DNA of 64,000 bases from Trichostrongylus colubriformis (taxonomy: Eukaryota > Nematoda > Chromadorea > Rhabditida > Trichostrongylidae): NCBI GenBank assembly GCA_963978905.1, contig OZ022258.1:43136591-43200590 (forward strand). The letters are read 5' to 3'. The notes beneath the pieces are model-generated. The model did no database searches and had not been told where the DNA came from. It saw only the letters and a list, made by a program, of their open reading frames with translations. Of this stretch, positions 12,405-24,787 are shown one piece after another; position 1 is the stretch's first letter, and the number at the start of each line of letters is the position of its first letter. The translations under genes and the position numbers were made by a program.

Positions 12405-13670
12405 TTAGGTCGGCAACTAAGTCATTGCGGATTTCACTCATAGATGGCTTTAGTTGAATATTTAGCTTTACTGGCGTAGGCCAAATGTTAAACACATATC
12501 GTTATCCAATAGTAGGCAATCCTGTTATCAATCAGTAAAGAAAGCTCCTTGATCGGTTGCATTATTTTCGTTTGGCGTGTGCTGAAAAATGAAGAATCAA
12601 AACAATTATTTTCGTCATGTATTGCTTTATTATTTCCTTAAAGGGAAAAACGCATCACAAGCTCTCAAAAAGTTATGTGCTGTTTATGGTGCCGAAGACT
12701 TAAAAGATCGGCATTGCCAAAATTGGTTTGCCTGATTTCGTTCTGGTGAATTTTTCTCAAAAATGAGAAACGCTCTGGTCGTCCAGTTGGAGTTGACAAC
12801 GACCCAATCAAGGCAATACTTGATTCGGATCGTCACAGTATAACACGCGAGATTGCAGAGAAGCTACAGGTATCACATACATGTATTGAAAAGCATTTAA
12901 AATAACTTAGGTATGTGTCAAAACTCGATATATGGGTGAAACGCATTTAATGCAACGCATTGACATCTGCGATTTGCTAAAGAAACGTGATGAAAATGAT
13001 CCACTTCTAAAACGAATGATCACTGGCGATGAAAAATGGGTCGTTTACAATAATGTCCAACGAAAAAGATCGTGGAGCCGCCCAGGTGAACCAGCTCAAA
13101 CAAGAGCACAAGCTGATATTCATCAAAAGAAGGTTTTGTTGTCAGTTTGGTGGGATTACAAAGGAATTGTCTACTTTGAACTCCTACCACCCAACCAAAC
13201 GATCTATTCTGATGTCTACATTGCACAATTAACAAAATTAAGCAATGCAATTCAAGAAAAGCGACTCGATTTAATTAACCGAAAAAGTGTTGTATTCCAT
13301 CATGACAATGCAAGGCCACACACATCTTTGGCCACTCGGCAAAAATTATTGGAGCTTGGTTGGGATGTTTTGCCACATCCACCATAAAGTCCTGACCTTG
13401 CACCATCGGATTACTTTTTGTTTCGATCATTGCAAAATTCTTTGAGTGGTAAAAATTTCAGTAGTTATGATGAGGAATCGTACCTGACTCAGTTTTTTAC
13501 TGATAAAAACCAGAAGTTTTATGAACGCGGAATTATGGTGCTACCTGAAAGATGGCAAAAGGTCGTTGATAAAAATGGGCAACACATTATAGAGTAAAGT
13601 TATTTAGTTCTATGAAAAAAGGTCTTTGATTTTCTAACAAAAATCCGCAATTAATTAGTTGCCAACCTAA
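12405..13670 (+). mobile_element. Full-length mariner transposon, inactivated
   Basis: The ends are TTAGGTCGGCAACTAAGTCA and, complemented, TTAGGTTGGCAACTAATTAA, flanked by TA at 12403-12404 and 13671-13672. The length of 1266 bp is normal for mariner. The transposase is on the same strand. Closest in feel to irritans-type mariners; subfamily placement is inference. Confidence 0.9.
12589..13597 (+). pseudogene. Mariner transposase pseudogene (D,D34D)
   Basis: Begins MKNQNNYFRHVLLYYF and has an N-terminal helix-turn-helix region (LKKLCAVYGAEDL, CQNWFA), then the catalytic region with MITGDEKWVVYNN (first Asp), VFHHDNARPHTS (second Asp) and SPDLAPSDYFLFRSL (third Asp), ending ERWQKVVDKNG. Defects visible: stop codons in the CQNWFA/FRSG segment, after EKHLK and just before SPDLAPSDY, and frame changes near 12760 and 12930. 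The longest intact frame is 12932-13387. It cannot give an active enzyme as read. Confidence 0.88.
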
Positions 13671-13817
13671 TACTATAAACAGGAAGGTATACTTTCAGGC
13701 TTTGTAACTGTTGATTATGTTCTGGGTGGGTTGTTACAAAAGCAAAGGGTAAGATGTTTAGCCAGGGGCGAATAAGTGAAATTCAGGTACTCCTCACTTC
13801 GAAACACAATTGTTAAT

Positions 13818-13910
13818 GAGAGTGCTCAGCGATTGTACCCGAGTAAGGGAGAAGGAGAGAAGCCAAATAAGAGAGTTCAGCGATTGCGCAAGAGTAAGGG
13901 AAAAGGAGGG
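13818..13910. repeat. Two-copy tandem repeat, about 53 bp period
   Basis: A unit containing TCAGCGATTG and GAGTAAGGGA is followed by a second with the same two blocks and several substitutions. No function is evident. Confidence 0.45.
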
Positions 13911-15063
13911 AAAGGTGAAGGTGAAACAGCAACTAGGGACACAGACCACGTGGTTGCCATCGTCTCTACCAGCCAGCGATGAGAGCGGTTGGTTGGTTTA
14001 TCGTTCCGGGCGCCTATCTGCACACACAGGGGAAAGGAAGCTGCAATAAAGCATAGCGAATAGAAAAAGCAAGCATATTTTTGCAAAGGTTGAAGAATAG
14101 TTGGCGGATTGATGCTCAAACAGGAGCGATGTGTGGAGGGCAGTGAAAAAAGGAAGGCTTTGTTGACCAAGTCGGGCTTGGTGAACCGTGTAGGAGCAGA
14201 ATGTCTGTGATACCATGATCACTATAAGATAGGGGGATACCAATTCCAAGTATGGGAAACTACAGAGCATTTTCTCCTTCAGATTCACATCTATTAGTTC
14301 AGATCTTTGCTCGATCAGCGGCTCTTCTCATTTGTTGCTTGATCTGTGACCTCAGGTACAGAGGTGTGGCCGCGGATGTGAGAGAGAAGAAAAGAGATGA
14401 TGAGAGTACGTGAGAACTACCCTATACTTTACTGAATCGGTTGGCACCAGCAGGTGACTTTTTGGACCCACCTTATACTCCTGTAAAATCGATAGTTCTT
14501 TTCACGTATAAACACCGTTATAAACCAAGTATAGAAACGACATACAATATCAAAATGTATGGGTAAGAGAGAGCTTTCATGCTTTCATGTCGCTGGGAAT
14601 AACCGCAAAATTCGAAATGACACTAGCCACAAAACGACGGGAAATTTGAAAGTTACTTGGCCACCTTGTAAATTGTTGCCCGTGCATTTTTTCACGAACA
14701 GAGAAGGAAAGACATCTGAGCCGATGGGAGTATAAAAAATCTGGGGGAGTAGAAAAAAATAAATGAAAAACTGAGATCGGTAATAACAAAATCACACGCT
14801 CAATAAAGTTGAGATATCAGATAAGAAAAAAGAAATCCCATGAATGTGTACTCAAGAAAATGAAAATGGTCCACTGATCGACAGCCAAGTATGGGAGTTT
14901 GAGAATCTTGACAGGGTTACAGCTTTCCATGGGAGAAGTGATTATATGGCCATGTAAATCAATACCATTGGAGACCATCCCATGAAAAAAGACGAAAAGC
15001 TCTAATGACGGCGTACGTTGACACTCGAAAAATGGAAACTTGAAAGTCAAGCATAGCACTTAC

Positions 15064-15220
15064 AGCACTGAAAATCGCTTAAACCCCGTTCGCGACAGCT
15101 GCTGGCTGCAGCGCTGAGGCACTCGTTCACGGATGCCAAATGGTGCAGCAACTCAACCAAGCCACATGGTCGACGCTGATTGCAGCGGTCGGTCAGCCAT
15201 TTTTCCCGACTCAAACAGAA
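15064..15220 (-). CDS. Orphan exon candidate
   Basis: The minus strand reads an open segment containing CGLVELLHHLASVNECLSAA and ending SDFQC before a consensus donor GTAAGTG (complement at 15057-15063). The 5' boundary is not clear. The helical pattern faintly recalls an N-terminal part of Mediator subunit 24 (LIN-25), as does the candidate at 23412-23546, but the roughly 800 further residues such a gene needs are not visible between here and sos-1. Possibly a gene remnant. Confidence 0.3.
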
Positions 15221-16535
15221 CGGGCAACAATACATGAGACTAACAAAAACCCGAGTGCTACATAATAATTAGAACATTCAAAAATTAGCCTTGTATCAGA
15301 AGTAGTGTATGCACCAGTAAAAATACAGACTTTTGCAGATGCTAACTGAGAACTCGGCATTATTAAATAAGAAGAATATAATGAAAAGATATCTTCTTTG
15401 ACCAATCCCACTACAGTGAGCCACCCATTCGAATACAAAAATCATGGAAGTGCTTGGATACGAATCTGGACTAGGCATATCTTTCACAGTCCGCCATCCT
15501 ACGACCCTTTTTCTTGACTTCTCATGTAACTTTTTCCTGAGTCGATCTGACCGATCCAGAAAGAAGGGTGTGGTTGCCTGTCACGTAACAGCCTCGAACG
15601 GAGCTGTGACTCGGGTTTCATCTTGGTGGATCACGTGCAAGGCATTACAGCTGGATTCCAGACTCTAACTCAGTGAGCTCACTGAGTTCAAAATCACACA
15701 ATGCGCGCCTAGCGGCTGACGCATATAACACTGAACCACATTATAACCAGCTTAGTGTGTCTGTTGGTATCTTTTAAGGCACACCTCGCGAAAAATTGAG
15801 CCATCGCACGTGTTACAGGATGTAGAGGCCCTGGTTCACCCACTAGTGAAAAGAAATTGATAGAAACCCCTCCAAACCACCAAAAATGAAATTCCTGCCC
15901 TCGGTGCTCGTACGAGTATGAGATTATAGAAGAGTTTCTCCTCGATTATATCGCGCAAAATGCTACGATATCACCAGCTTTTCTCTGTTGAAGCTGCCTT
16001 CGCTATTGATATCGCTGCCCTATCTTGTCTTATTGCAAGTTTCCCTCTCGTCTATGCTGGGTGTGACTCAGCTCGGTGGGCTCAACTTGGCCCAGGTCGA
16101 ACAGGCCGTATGCGGCGAGGGTGAGCGGTGGCGCCGCAGAAAGGGTGTAATCGTCACAACTATCAAGGGTCTACCTGCCCTGAAAAGGTAAAAACCACTT
16201 TCATTATCGCGTGGTGTGCCTTTAAACGACATTCACAAATTCTCGTACCAGTAGACAGGATTCTGATCATGCCAGTGGCGGACGGGATAGAAAGGGGGTG
16301 CTGATAGTGGATGATTAGAGCTGATACTACTCCTGAGTAGTCATTCTCTGTAAACTTTACGAGTTACAGAAGAATAGGTTTACCATGATATCAGGTATGT
16401 TCGGTGCATCTCGTATGAAGTTAGTTAAAGAATATTTTAAAGTACCACCTACTGTACTACGACGAGCTTGTCTGGCGCACACCATGAGGTGCAAAACTAC
16501 TGATTTCATATCGCTATCAGCACAGGTTGAATCTA

Positions 16536-17388
16536 TTAGGTTGGACGGGAAGTTCTGGGACACCTTGTGAGAAAAATTCAATTTATTTTAATTTTACTCA
16601 CATGTAACTTCAGTCACCAAAGTATGCACCATCGTGATCTACAATGTACTGCCAACGCTCAGGAAGATCGTAGATACCCTTCCGGTAGAATTCGGGAGAC
16701 TTCTGGTCAAAGAAGTTCTGGAGCCCGCTCTTGAGATCGTCGTCATCTTTGAACTGTCGCCCGTCAAGGAAGTGGCTCAACGACCGGAATAGGTGGTAGT
16801 CAGTTGGGGCCATGTCCGAAGATTACGGTGGGTGGGAGAGCTTCGTCCAACCAAGGTCCTGGATCCTTTGACACGCCAACTTTGCCACATGTGGGTGAGC
16901 GTTATCGTGGAGGAAGAGGTCTTGGTCCATTTTTCCGGTAAGTTTTGGCGCTCCGGTGTCCAATTGCCTGCAGTAGAGATCGGCAGTGGCTGTCGTGTTG
17001 GATGGTAACAGTTTCCTATTTTTTTGAAAATTTTCAAAAAAAAAAGTTTTTTTCTCAATGCAATTTTTTGAATATTTTCCTGTTCCAATTTGAGCCGATC
17101 GAGCCATCGGGCTGCCGCCATATGAGAGACAGTACCTGGGTCCATCGACTGGTTAATTTTGTTAGTGGCCTCGCATGCTGAGGAACCGAGGCGGTGTTCG
17201 TGAATTTCGCACCTTTCGCGAAATTGCCGTAAATTCACTGCTAGTTGAAGCCGTAGAGAATATGAATGTGCTATTCAGAAGCCCTTTTCAGACGCTTCAT
17301 ATACCCCCCACTACCAAATGCTCCCGAAGCTTTACAGGTTTCTACAGGAAAAAACAAAAAGTGTCCCAGAACTTCCCGTCCAACCTAA
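16536..17388 (-). mobile_element. Internally deleted mariner (853 bp)
   Basis: The ends, TTAGGTTGGACGGGAAGTTC and its complement, are nearly perfect over about 28 bp and flanked by TA. The length is two thirds of a full mariner. Different TIR sequence from the 12405 and 29046 copies, so a separate family. Confidence 0.85.
16612..17110 (-). pseudogene. Truncated mariner transposase, catalytic part only
   Basis: On the minus strand: GKMDQDLFLHDNAHPHVA (second Asp), IQDLGWTKLSHPP, then after a frame break near 16815 MAPTDYHLFRSLSHFLDG (third Asp) and the C-terminal LPERWQYIVDHDGAYFGD with stop. The N-terminal DNA-binding domain and the first catalytic Asp segment are missing or scrambled; a poly(A/T) stretch near 17035 marks the breakpoint region. 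Confidence 0.8.
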
Positions 17389-20300
17389 TATTTTGAGCCC
17401 CAAAGTGTATATCAGCCGATTGCAAGCTGATTATCCCATATGCTAGAATAGCCCCATAGAATAGCCAAATCTAGTCATGGGAACAACAATAAGCTCTTAT
17501 CAGCGTGGATCTGATTACAGCTGTTCCTTGCATATACAACAGATGAATGAATGAATGCTATTCATCATTGGTTGGCCTATGCCTTGCGCTAGCTTACCAT
17601 TTGATAGATTGCTGAGCTTTCTCTGAAATCTAAGAAGTCATATAAATCATGAAGCATCATCATAAAAGCAAAATATTTCTTAGCCAGCTTCTGGTGACTT
17701 GGAACTACAAAATTACACTGAGATAATTGACTACATAACCCATAAAGGCTAGAATTTTAGAAAACTGGGCATTTTACTAATGAAGTCTTTATCACTGATT
17801 AACTTTCATCTAAAGCTCATCCGTATAAAATCCATTTTCAGAAGCAAAAAAATCAATCAAGGAAGTGTTCGAACAAAGCGACTGAACAACCGCGGTGTGA
17901 ATAATCTGGTTGCTTCGCTCATAACAGAGGTATGTGAAGAGTGAGATAATGAAGAGAATGCTAACATGAGATGATTCATTACTGATAGTATCAGAGCAGC
18001 AACATGTCCTGACCTTCAGTCATCGCATATGTGCAAAAGCCGGGACATAGTACACCCATAGCCCACTCTTATTTTTTTACTACTTTTTCTCAAGTGGTAT
18101 TCTGCGCATACTCACAAAATGTGTTCATATTCCTACCCTGAAGTACCGATGAACACGACTGACGAAAGATCACATACTGAGTCAATTAGCGCACCTATGA
18201 GGAAAACTCCTTTTCCTCCCTCTGTCATGTATGCTTCGGCTGTCTGCCCATTACGAGCGTGTAGTACCAACTCACTGGGAGAAACATAACTCTCGACTGA
18301 CTTGAACATTGTGCCACAATATAATACCCACCCATGCGAGAGGAAGCAGTGCGATTTGTCAGCACACCACTTCCACTGAGGGGAAATAAGTATGCATACA
18401 AATGTAAAACGGGGCCGTAAAAGAGATAATGACGATCACAAAAGTAGAAGAGGTCGCCGACGGCAACCCATACATAAGCGGAAGGTGTAGCCACTATAAC
18501 TAAGTACTACATAACTAAGCATAACCCGCATTATAATGATGCTTCAGATCTGCTGTACATATATACAAAAATCTAGAACTAGTACATATTAGATTTGAAC
18601 ACTCACGATTTCGACACCAAAGTAACCGTTTCTCTTTTTTCTCCTTTTGCAACAATTCCAACTCAGCCATGCCTCATTCATAACGCGCTTAATCAAATAC
18701 CCTCTGTTCAACCCCTTCCCTCCCCGGTTCCCCTTTTGACTACTTCTTTACGTTGCATTGGTTAACAGAGAGGACTGAAACTATTTACAAGAACTGGGAC
18801 CTAAACAGCAGACTAATCAAGAGCATATACGTCTATCAGCCTCTCTACGATCTTCTTTGAAAGGGATGGTGCATTATCCTATCACAACTAATTCTGTATA
18901 CTTGTGTCCGGAACCATGTGAAGTGAGGAGGGAATGACGCCATCGGCTATGCCACTCACGTTTAGCTGCACTGGTAATGAATCGCATTAGTTGCACGTAC
19001 GTGATCACATACACTTACCGTAATGCAGCACTGTTCCTGTGCGGAAACACTTCCCTAATTCTTGGTCGTGAGGGTCCTCGAATACCAACTACAGTCGAAC
19101 AACAAAAAAAAAAGGGAAACAGAAGTACGGATGAGAATAAAGAGTCTGAAAGACAGCTCTAAATTGAGTTCTAATAGGAATAGCAAAATTGAGTCACAGG
19201 TGAATGTGAAGATAAATATGAATCGAATATGAATATCAAAACAAAACCAAATAAAGTGAACTTCTTTCAATACTGAACAATCAAGATTTTTAGTTCTCCA
19301 TCCAGTTATGCTGCGTCACAGAACTAGTTGCTGTACTTCTACAAGTGGCTCACATTTTTATAAAAAAATTGGCAAAATTTCTTTGTTATTTGATGACATT
19401 TGTTGGGGCTATCATCGAGCAACAGAGCAACGACTATACATAGTATCTGTACTGGGCAGCCTGCCAATCAATTTACGTTTCACGATCAAAACATAATCAT
19501 TGGGCGTCTGGAATTGATCCATTACAGAATTCATGTCTTCAACGTTTCTGCTGTCTCAGATGTACCTCAAAGTTCCAAGTTAGCCGAATGATAAGCTACT
19601 TATAGTTACAGAGGCTGCTTCGCTACGTTCTCTTATTGCTTTTGATTCTAGCATTAGGTGAATAAAGGCAAGATAGTTGTTCGAGGATCATGAGGTGGCT
19701 TGATCCCCACCACTTGAGGTCTCCCTATGCCTGTTCGCCTGGGTTCATGAGCGGATTCGTTCGTTCGGGTTAAGTTGTCAGCAAGCCCCAGTACGTTGAC
19801 ATATTGCGCTCTGGGTATGAGACCAGGATCTCGCCTTGAGCTCACTCGCGCATTGTAAGAGGAGAACAACCTGTTCCCCTTGCCATCCTCGGCTCCATTC
19901 TCAAGTTAGAGTGCGAAGCGGTTTGTACGTGTAGAACAGCCTGCCATAGTATCTTTCTTTTCCTTTACAAGTCGGATGTGTTTCCCAATTCGCAGTCCTA
20001 CCTTTGTGTGGCGCATCAGGAAGTGTAACAAATAAATAAATAAATAGCAAGGGAAATCTAAATAATAGGGTAATAAGGTCTATTCAAATAATGGATTGAG
20101 TTGAACAGCTATTCTCTTCGAGCGACCGCGATTCAAGAACTTTTCGTGTTTCATTATTTGGAGAAAGTATTGTACAATTGTGGCTAAAGAAACTTGAACT
20201 TCTGCATACTTCATGCGTACAGTGGAGAAGCGACAAAAACCACTCCACTAATGATAAGTAACGCTGAAGATTACTTCGCGCAAAGTAGGAGAATGGGATT

Positions 20301-20470
20301 TCCGCGATGTTCTTCCATAAGCATGGGAAAGCCCACATCCACAGCTTATACCATACCCAGGATATGAACCTGCCCTACCCGACGACCACAAAAAAATCGT
20401 ATTATTCAACAGTCTGATCACCTTTCGTAAGTCTCGTTATAGATGGTATACAAAATCCCTGATATTTTAC
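17389..20470. other. Gene-poor stretch
   Basis: AT-rich sequence without terminal repeats that I could pair and without convincing exons except the candidate at 17842-17929. Confidence 0.3.
17842..17929 (+). CDS. Orphan exon candidate (29 codons)
   Basis: Preceded by CCATTTTCAG and followed by GTATGTG. In the frame beginning at the second base it reads SKKINQGSVRTKRLNN.., basic and open to LITE. No flanking exons were found and the family is not recognised. Confidence 0.25.
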
Positions 20471-20479
20471 GATTAGCAT

Positions 20480-21020
20480 ATATCGCCAGGTTCCATGGAA
20501 CCCTCATAGTCTGATTGAAACCGTCTACCAGGAAAAAGTTTCAAATTCCTATGGGACTTTGAAATAAGACCTAGGTGGATCGGTAGGGATTCGAATGCTT
20601 ACTACAAATATGAGATCCAAGGTTGTAAGGTGGCGTTCCGAAACGAGTTAAGAAAATTTTCAAAATTTGCTTGCGCTCATTCATTGACCAGGTGCTTCGC
20701 TTACCGTGGATCATTACAACGTATAATCGAGAAGAAAAACCCACTGTTCACAACCTGTAGAGCAGGAGTGCTACCACTCATTGCTTCACATTGTACAGTT
20801 AGCCCCGTTGGTGCACAACTTCAAGCGAAGCACTCAGCTGATGGGTCATCGCAAGCAGGTTTAACCTTCCAACTTCGCTTCGGACGGATGCTTTGCAATT
20901 ACAAATTTCACAGTTGTAATTCTCGTTCGCGGCTTGCAGTTCGCGGCTCACTCGTTAGGCGCCAGTTTATCTAGGTTTCATACCAAAGTTCCAGGGAAGG
21001 TTAAAACACTTCCTGGTAAG
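20480..21020 (-). repeat. tRNA-derived (SINE-like) repeat copy
   Basis: Shares blocks with the copy at 37300-37640: a TTCGAATGCT..ACAAA stretch, a GTTC-GAA-CGAGT block and a tRNA-like segment. On the minus strand at about 20732-20790 there is an A-box-like AGTGGTAGCACTC, an anticodon-arm-like CTGCTCTACAG and a GGGTTTTTCTTCTC B-box-like segment. Degenerate. Confidence 0.4.
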
Positions 21021-21760
21021 TGACAATGGAAGCCGAGACCATCGAAGATGAGTTATAAAGGAAGAATCAACGTTTCCAGTGACAAAAGACAGATCACTCA
21101 GTTGAATTCAACGAGTATCGCTGCTACAGGGGAGTCGAGAGATGAAAGTGCTTTTTTGGGCTGACTGTAGATAGGGTCGAAAGAAGGACAACGAGTTAGA
21201 GTGACGAGAAAAAATGGCTTTTCGAGCCCACTGCACATGGAGGAGGAACCTAACAATTTCTGGAATCCTGTTTCTGAGCTCATCATACTTATTTCGACAC
21301 CACCAATAGGAAGATTTAGTATTGTCTGCACACTAATTTCAGCTATACATATAAGGTATGAAATTACAGCTGGTTTGCTCCAATAATCACAACCTTGAAG
21401 AGATTTAGGACGTGAAAAGATGCTGACTCCGCAAAGTAAGGCATATCTGCAGTCTATGAGGTGCATTTCACGAGCCTTACTGATAATTTATGCCTTAAAC
21501 TCTCCTATACCTTCTATATGGGCAAATTTTAACAGCAAATGTCATCGCAGCAGTGGCACAGCCCTAGTACGCTCCGCACAACTTCTACATCAGTTCTGAG
21601 GAAAATCGATTACCAATTTGCCATAAACACTGTCCTTAACGGGTTATCGACAGCCTGTTCATCAAACGTATGACCTCTGCTTCAGGCAAGTGATGAGGTT
21701 GGTATAGAAATGGCCCATATGAAAGGTATAGAAAAGCTAAACGCGTTGATCATCGGTTGG

Positions 21761-21978
21761 AGGAGTCGTCGACATACGTCCAAGAGTCCGTGGCCGAGGG
21801 AGCCGGAGCCTCCGAGTGGGAGTCGCCCGTCGACCATTGCGGTCAGAGACGGATATGAGAACAGGAAGTCATGTAAACAGTCCCTTTCTTTCTGAGAGCG
21901 CAGTGGACGACGGGGGACACCCACTCGGAGGCCCCGCCCTTCCGGCCACGGACTTTTGGATGTCCCTGGACGATTCCT
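21761..21978. mobile_element. Fold-back MITE, AGGAATCGTCC family (short copy)
   Basis: Long inverted arms: the left contains GAGTCCGTGGCC, GCCTCCGAGTGGG and CCCGTCG, all repeated in complement on the right. The ends AGGAGTCGTC / CGATTCCT and the internal GAACAGGAAGTCATGTAAAC segment relate it to the element at 58305-58738. Confidence 0.7.
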
Positions 21979-23411
21979 CTCTAAGCTTGTGGAACGCAGC
22001 AGATTTCCAGCTCTTCGTCTTTGAGAACTACATACAAAAGGTGACATTTGAAGAGCATCGTTCTCTTCAAATTAGAAAGTCAAAAACGATTTGAGAAACA
22101 CTTGGACTAGACCGAGAAATAATACGTTTAGACTGTCACCAAGGACTGCTAGTTCTGAAATCTTCATGAAGGCAGAATGATCTTCTTTTCCAAGTGGGAA
22201 GGAAAAAATCCAGTCCACTGACGTCATGTGGCACGTGATTTGAGTGCACTTGTTCACGAAGTCAACCAGCAACTTTTTTCTTGTACAATGATGAGAAATA
22301 CCTACACACGGTCTTTGAGTCACAACCCTCCAACTTTTCCTATAGGGAACAGCTGAACAAAAAAGATGGATCAGAAGGAATCTCTATGCAGGATACCCCA
22401 GTGTATTGCCTAGGGAAGGTAAAACCAAACCCTCACATCGCGCGTTCCATTCACTTTATGTCTCCTGATCCCTGCTGGCTTTTGTCTTGTTACGCATATT
22501 CTACAAGGAAACCCTACCCAAACTGGCCCGCGGAACCGTAAAGGTGTGTGTTAGTCCTGTTCCAACTAGATTTCAGCGCGCGAAACGCTTTGCTGATGCC
22601 GTGGACAATGGCTGCGCGATTGGGCGCGGCCGCTGGCTCTTCGCAGAAACCGACCTGGTTAGACAGTCCTGATGCACACATAACCGCAGTCATCTCATTG
22701 AGAAATTTATGCTGTGAGAACGCAGCAAATCACGGATAACTCCTGTTGAGTGATGTAAACCAGAAGAGAGTACGTGGTGGGTCGTGTAGGCCAGAAAGGA
22801 GTGGACTAATCGCTCTATTGATATACTCCCAGTCAAGATCGGTGGTTTATGCTAAACTTAAACCTCTCGTCCTACCCCTCTACATTCTTCAGTATACCCT
22901 TCTCTTTCCTTTTCGTTGTATGCTCACCTCAGAGAAAGTACTCCCGCAATCATCTCGGTGAACATTATCTCTTATCAAATACATCACTCATGAAGAAAAC
23001 ACTGTGACTATCAAAGCCGGACGACAATATCAATGGTAGCCTCATTCAAGCAAGCTCCTCCCCCATGTACTTCATGCCTACCCTTTTGACAAACCTGTTG
23101 TTATAGGGAAAATGAGGAAAGCCCTTTCCCATTTTCGGGGCATGTGCACAGCATGTACTAAAGTGCATAATCATCTCATACATTGTCAATAACAGCGAAA
23201 TATCGCATGTAAAAAGAAATGCCTTTGCAGTAATGTGAAAAAAAAAACCCGAGAGGAAGATACTACGGGTATGGTGCTCAAAAAAGAGGGATGAATTCTG
23301 TGCAACGTGATATTTCTGTAGTAAAAAGTTCTAGGCAGATTTATGGCTGTAAAAAGATACTGTGAATAACCAAGGGCTCCCTGAATGCTACGGAAAATGG
23401 GCAACCTTTAC

Positions 23412-23546
23412 GGGTAGTATACGCCGCTTTGTTCTCATTTGATCGAGTACATACTCTTTTAACACGCACTGAAGCAGATCAAGAAGGAACTTAGCAGGTG
23501 ATGGTCCAGTGACCTCCTCGCGAAGAGCACGAACAAAGACATCAGC
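23412..23546 (-). CDS. Orphan exon candidate, 45 codons
   Basis: Bounded by acceptor TTTTCATCTCAG and a donor (GTAAAGG, or GTATAC eleven bases earlier). It reads ADVFVRALREEVTGPSPAKF then LLDLLQCVLKEYVLDQM. The ADxxxxxA..GPSP pattern followed by amphipathic helix resembles the N-terminus of Mediator subunit 24 (LIN-25 in C. elegans), but this is weak. The codon composition and both splice sites favour a real exon. A possible next exon is an open minus-strand segment at about 22110-22290 (KKLLVDFVNKCTQITCHMTS). Confidence 0.4.
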
Positions 23547-24282
23547 CTGAGATGAAAAATGAAATCATAAAAAAAAATTACTCAAAATGTAAACGAAAAC
23601 ACTGATGCTAAATAATGTGATAGAGGAAGGAAATGAAAGAAATGAAACAGTCAAAGTCTGACAGACAATACCATTACTTCCAGCTAACTTCTAAGGCGAA
23701 ACCGTTGGATGAAGAAATGCCACAGGAGAGGGAGGGGTAAGGGGGTTATACTTAGAAATGCAAGGCTTCAGCAAGCTAAAGAGCGGCGCCTTTTAGCGCT
23801 ATCTGGCCAGATCATCACCTCGGACCGTTACCTCAAATTCACAGACGAAATATTCGTTTTTTACTACCCACTGAGAATTATGCCCCGAACCAGCCTTCGA
23901 GAAGCTGTTCTTAGCACGGTTCCCACACATCAGACCAAGAAGAGCATGGTATGCGGGCACATGGGGGCCGATGCGGGTCGTAGGCCGTGTTTTTAAAATT
24001 CCTCGGGTAATGCTGACCAACTTCTTTTTTATTTTTATGGAGTGATCCCTAGAAAAAGAGCTGTCAATCAATAACTATTCCTCGTATCAGTTATCAATAC
24101 TATGACTTTTTCCTGGGCACACCTTCGAGTATCAGTTCACCATTCTTGGGAGGGGAACGAGGGGTGAGTTACAAGTGTTCCGGTGATTAGTGTGGGGTCA
24201 GGTCAGCCATGGGAGGGTTTTCTTCACCAGACGAATGACTTACTTCACTTTCAAGATCTTGGCTACGTAGCTGGTCTACTTA

Positions 24283-24787
24283 CAGTAGCGCTCAAAAGTC
24301 TTCGGCGAAACGGTCTTTCACTTAGGTTTTTCACTTGTAACTTTTTTGCGAGTGGACCGATCTGAGAGAGATTTTTAGTATGTTGTACTTGGAGACACTG
24401 CATACATAATATACTGTTTTGGCGCTCAATGGTGTAGGTACGTGGTTAAATGCAATTTTTTGTTTTTGTGGTGCCATCCTTATGCCGTCCCGCTCTGCCG
24501 CTATCATCGAAAGTCGTGGTCTTTCTACAAAATATTAATGTTCTCTGAGGCTTGCTCGTTTTGTTTTTGTAAAGAAAGCAGTTTTTCGTGAATGAGCATT
24601 TTCCTCTTCTCTGGTGATTTTGTAGTAAATTCCTGTAAAAAACGTGGAAAGAGTCAAGCGGCACTCAAGTAAAAGGAAATGTTGGCAATAGGTTCAGGCA
24701 CCACATATTAAAATTTTGTCAAATTTGGTCAAGTAGAAAAAAAGTTATGACAAAAAAGTTTTGGTCGAAGACTTTTGAGCGCTACTG
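24283..24787 (-). mobile_element. 505 bp Tc1-like element, copy 1
   Basis: Ends CAGTAGCGCTCAAAAGTCTT and complement, flanked by TA; CAGT-type ends with TA duplication are typical of the Tc1 group. Minus strand carries a 72-codon frame (24446-24664) similar to the frame in copy 2. Too short for a transposase. It lies inverted relative to copy 2. Confidence 0.85.

Larger units (their letters stand above)
13673..16535. other. Gap without firm genes between two mariner copies
   Basis: Only one plausible exon is seen (15064 to about 15220, minus; separate entry). The region around 15950-16190 has a hydrophobic frame but no convincing start plus splice structure. Confidence 0.35.

Noticed and set aside
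15988..16191. Signal-peptide-like frame (KLPSLLISLPYLVLLQVSLS)
   Set aside because: No ATG in that frame; the alternative frame with an ATG at 15960 has a different sequence and no partner exons.
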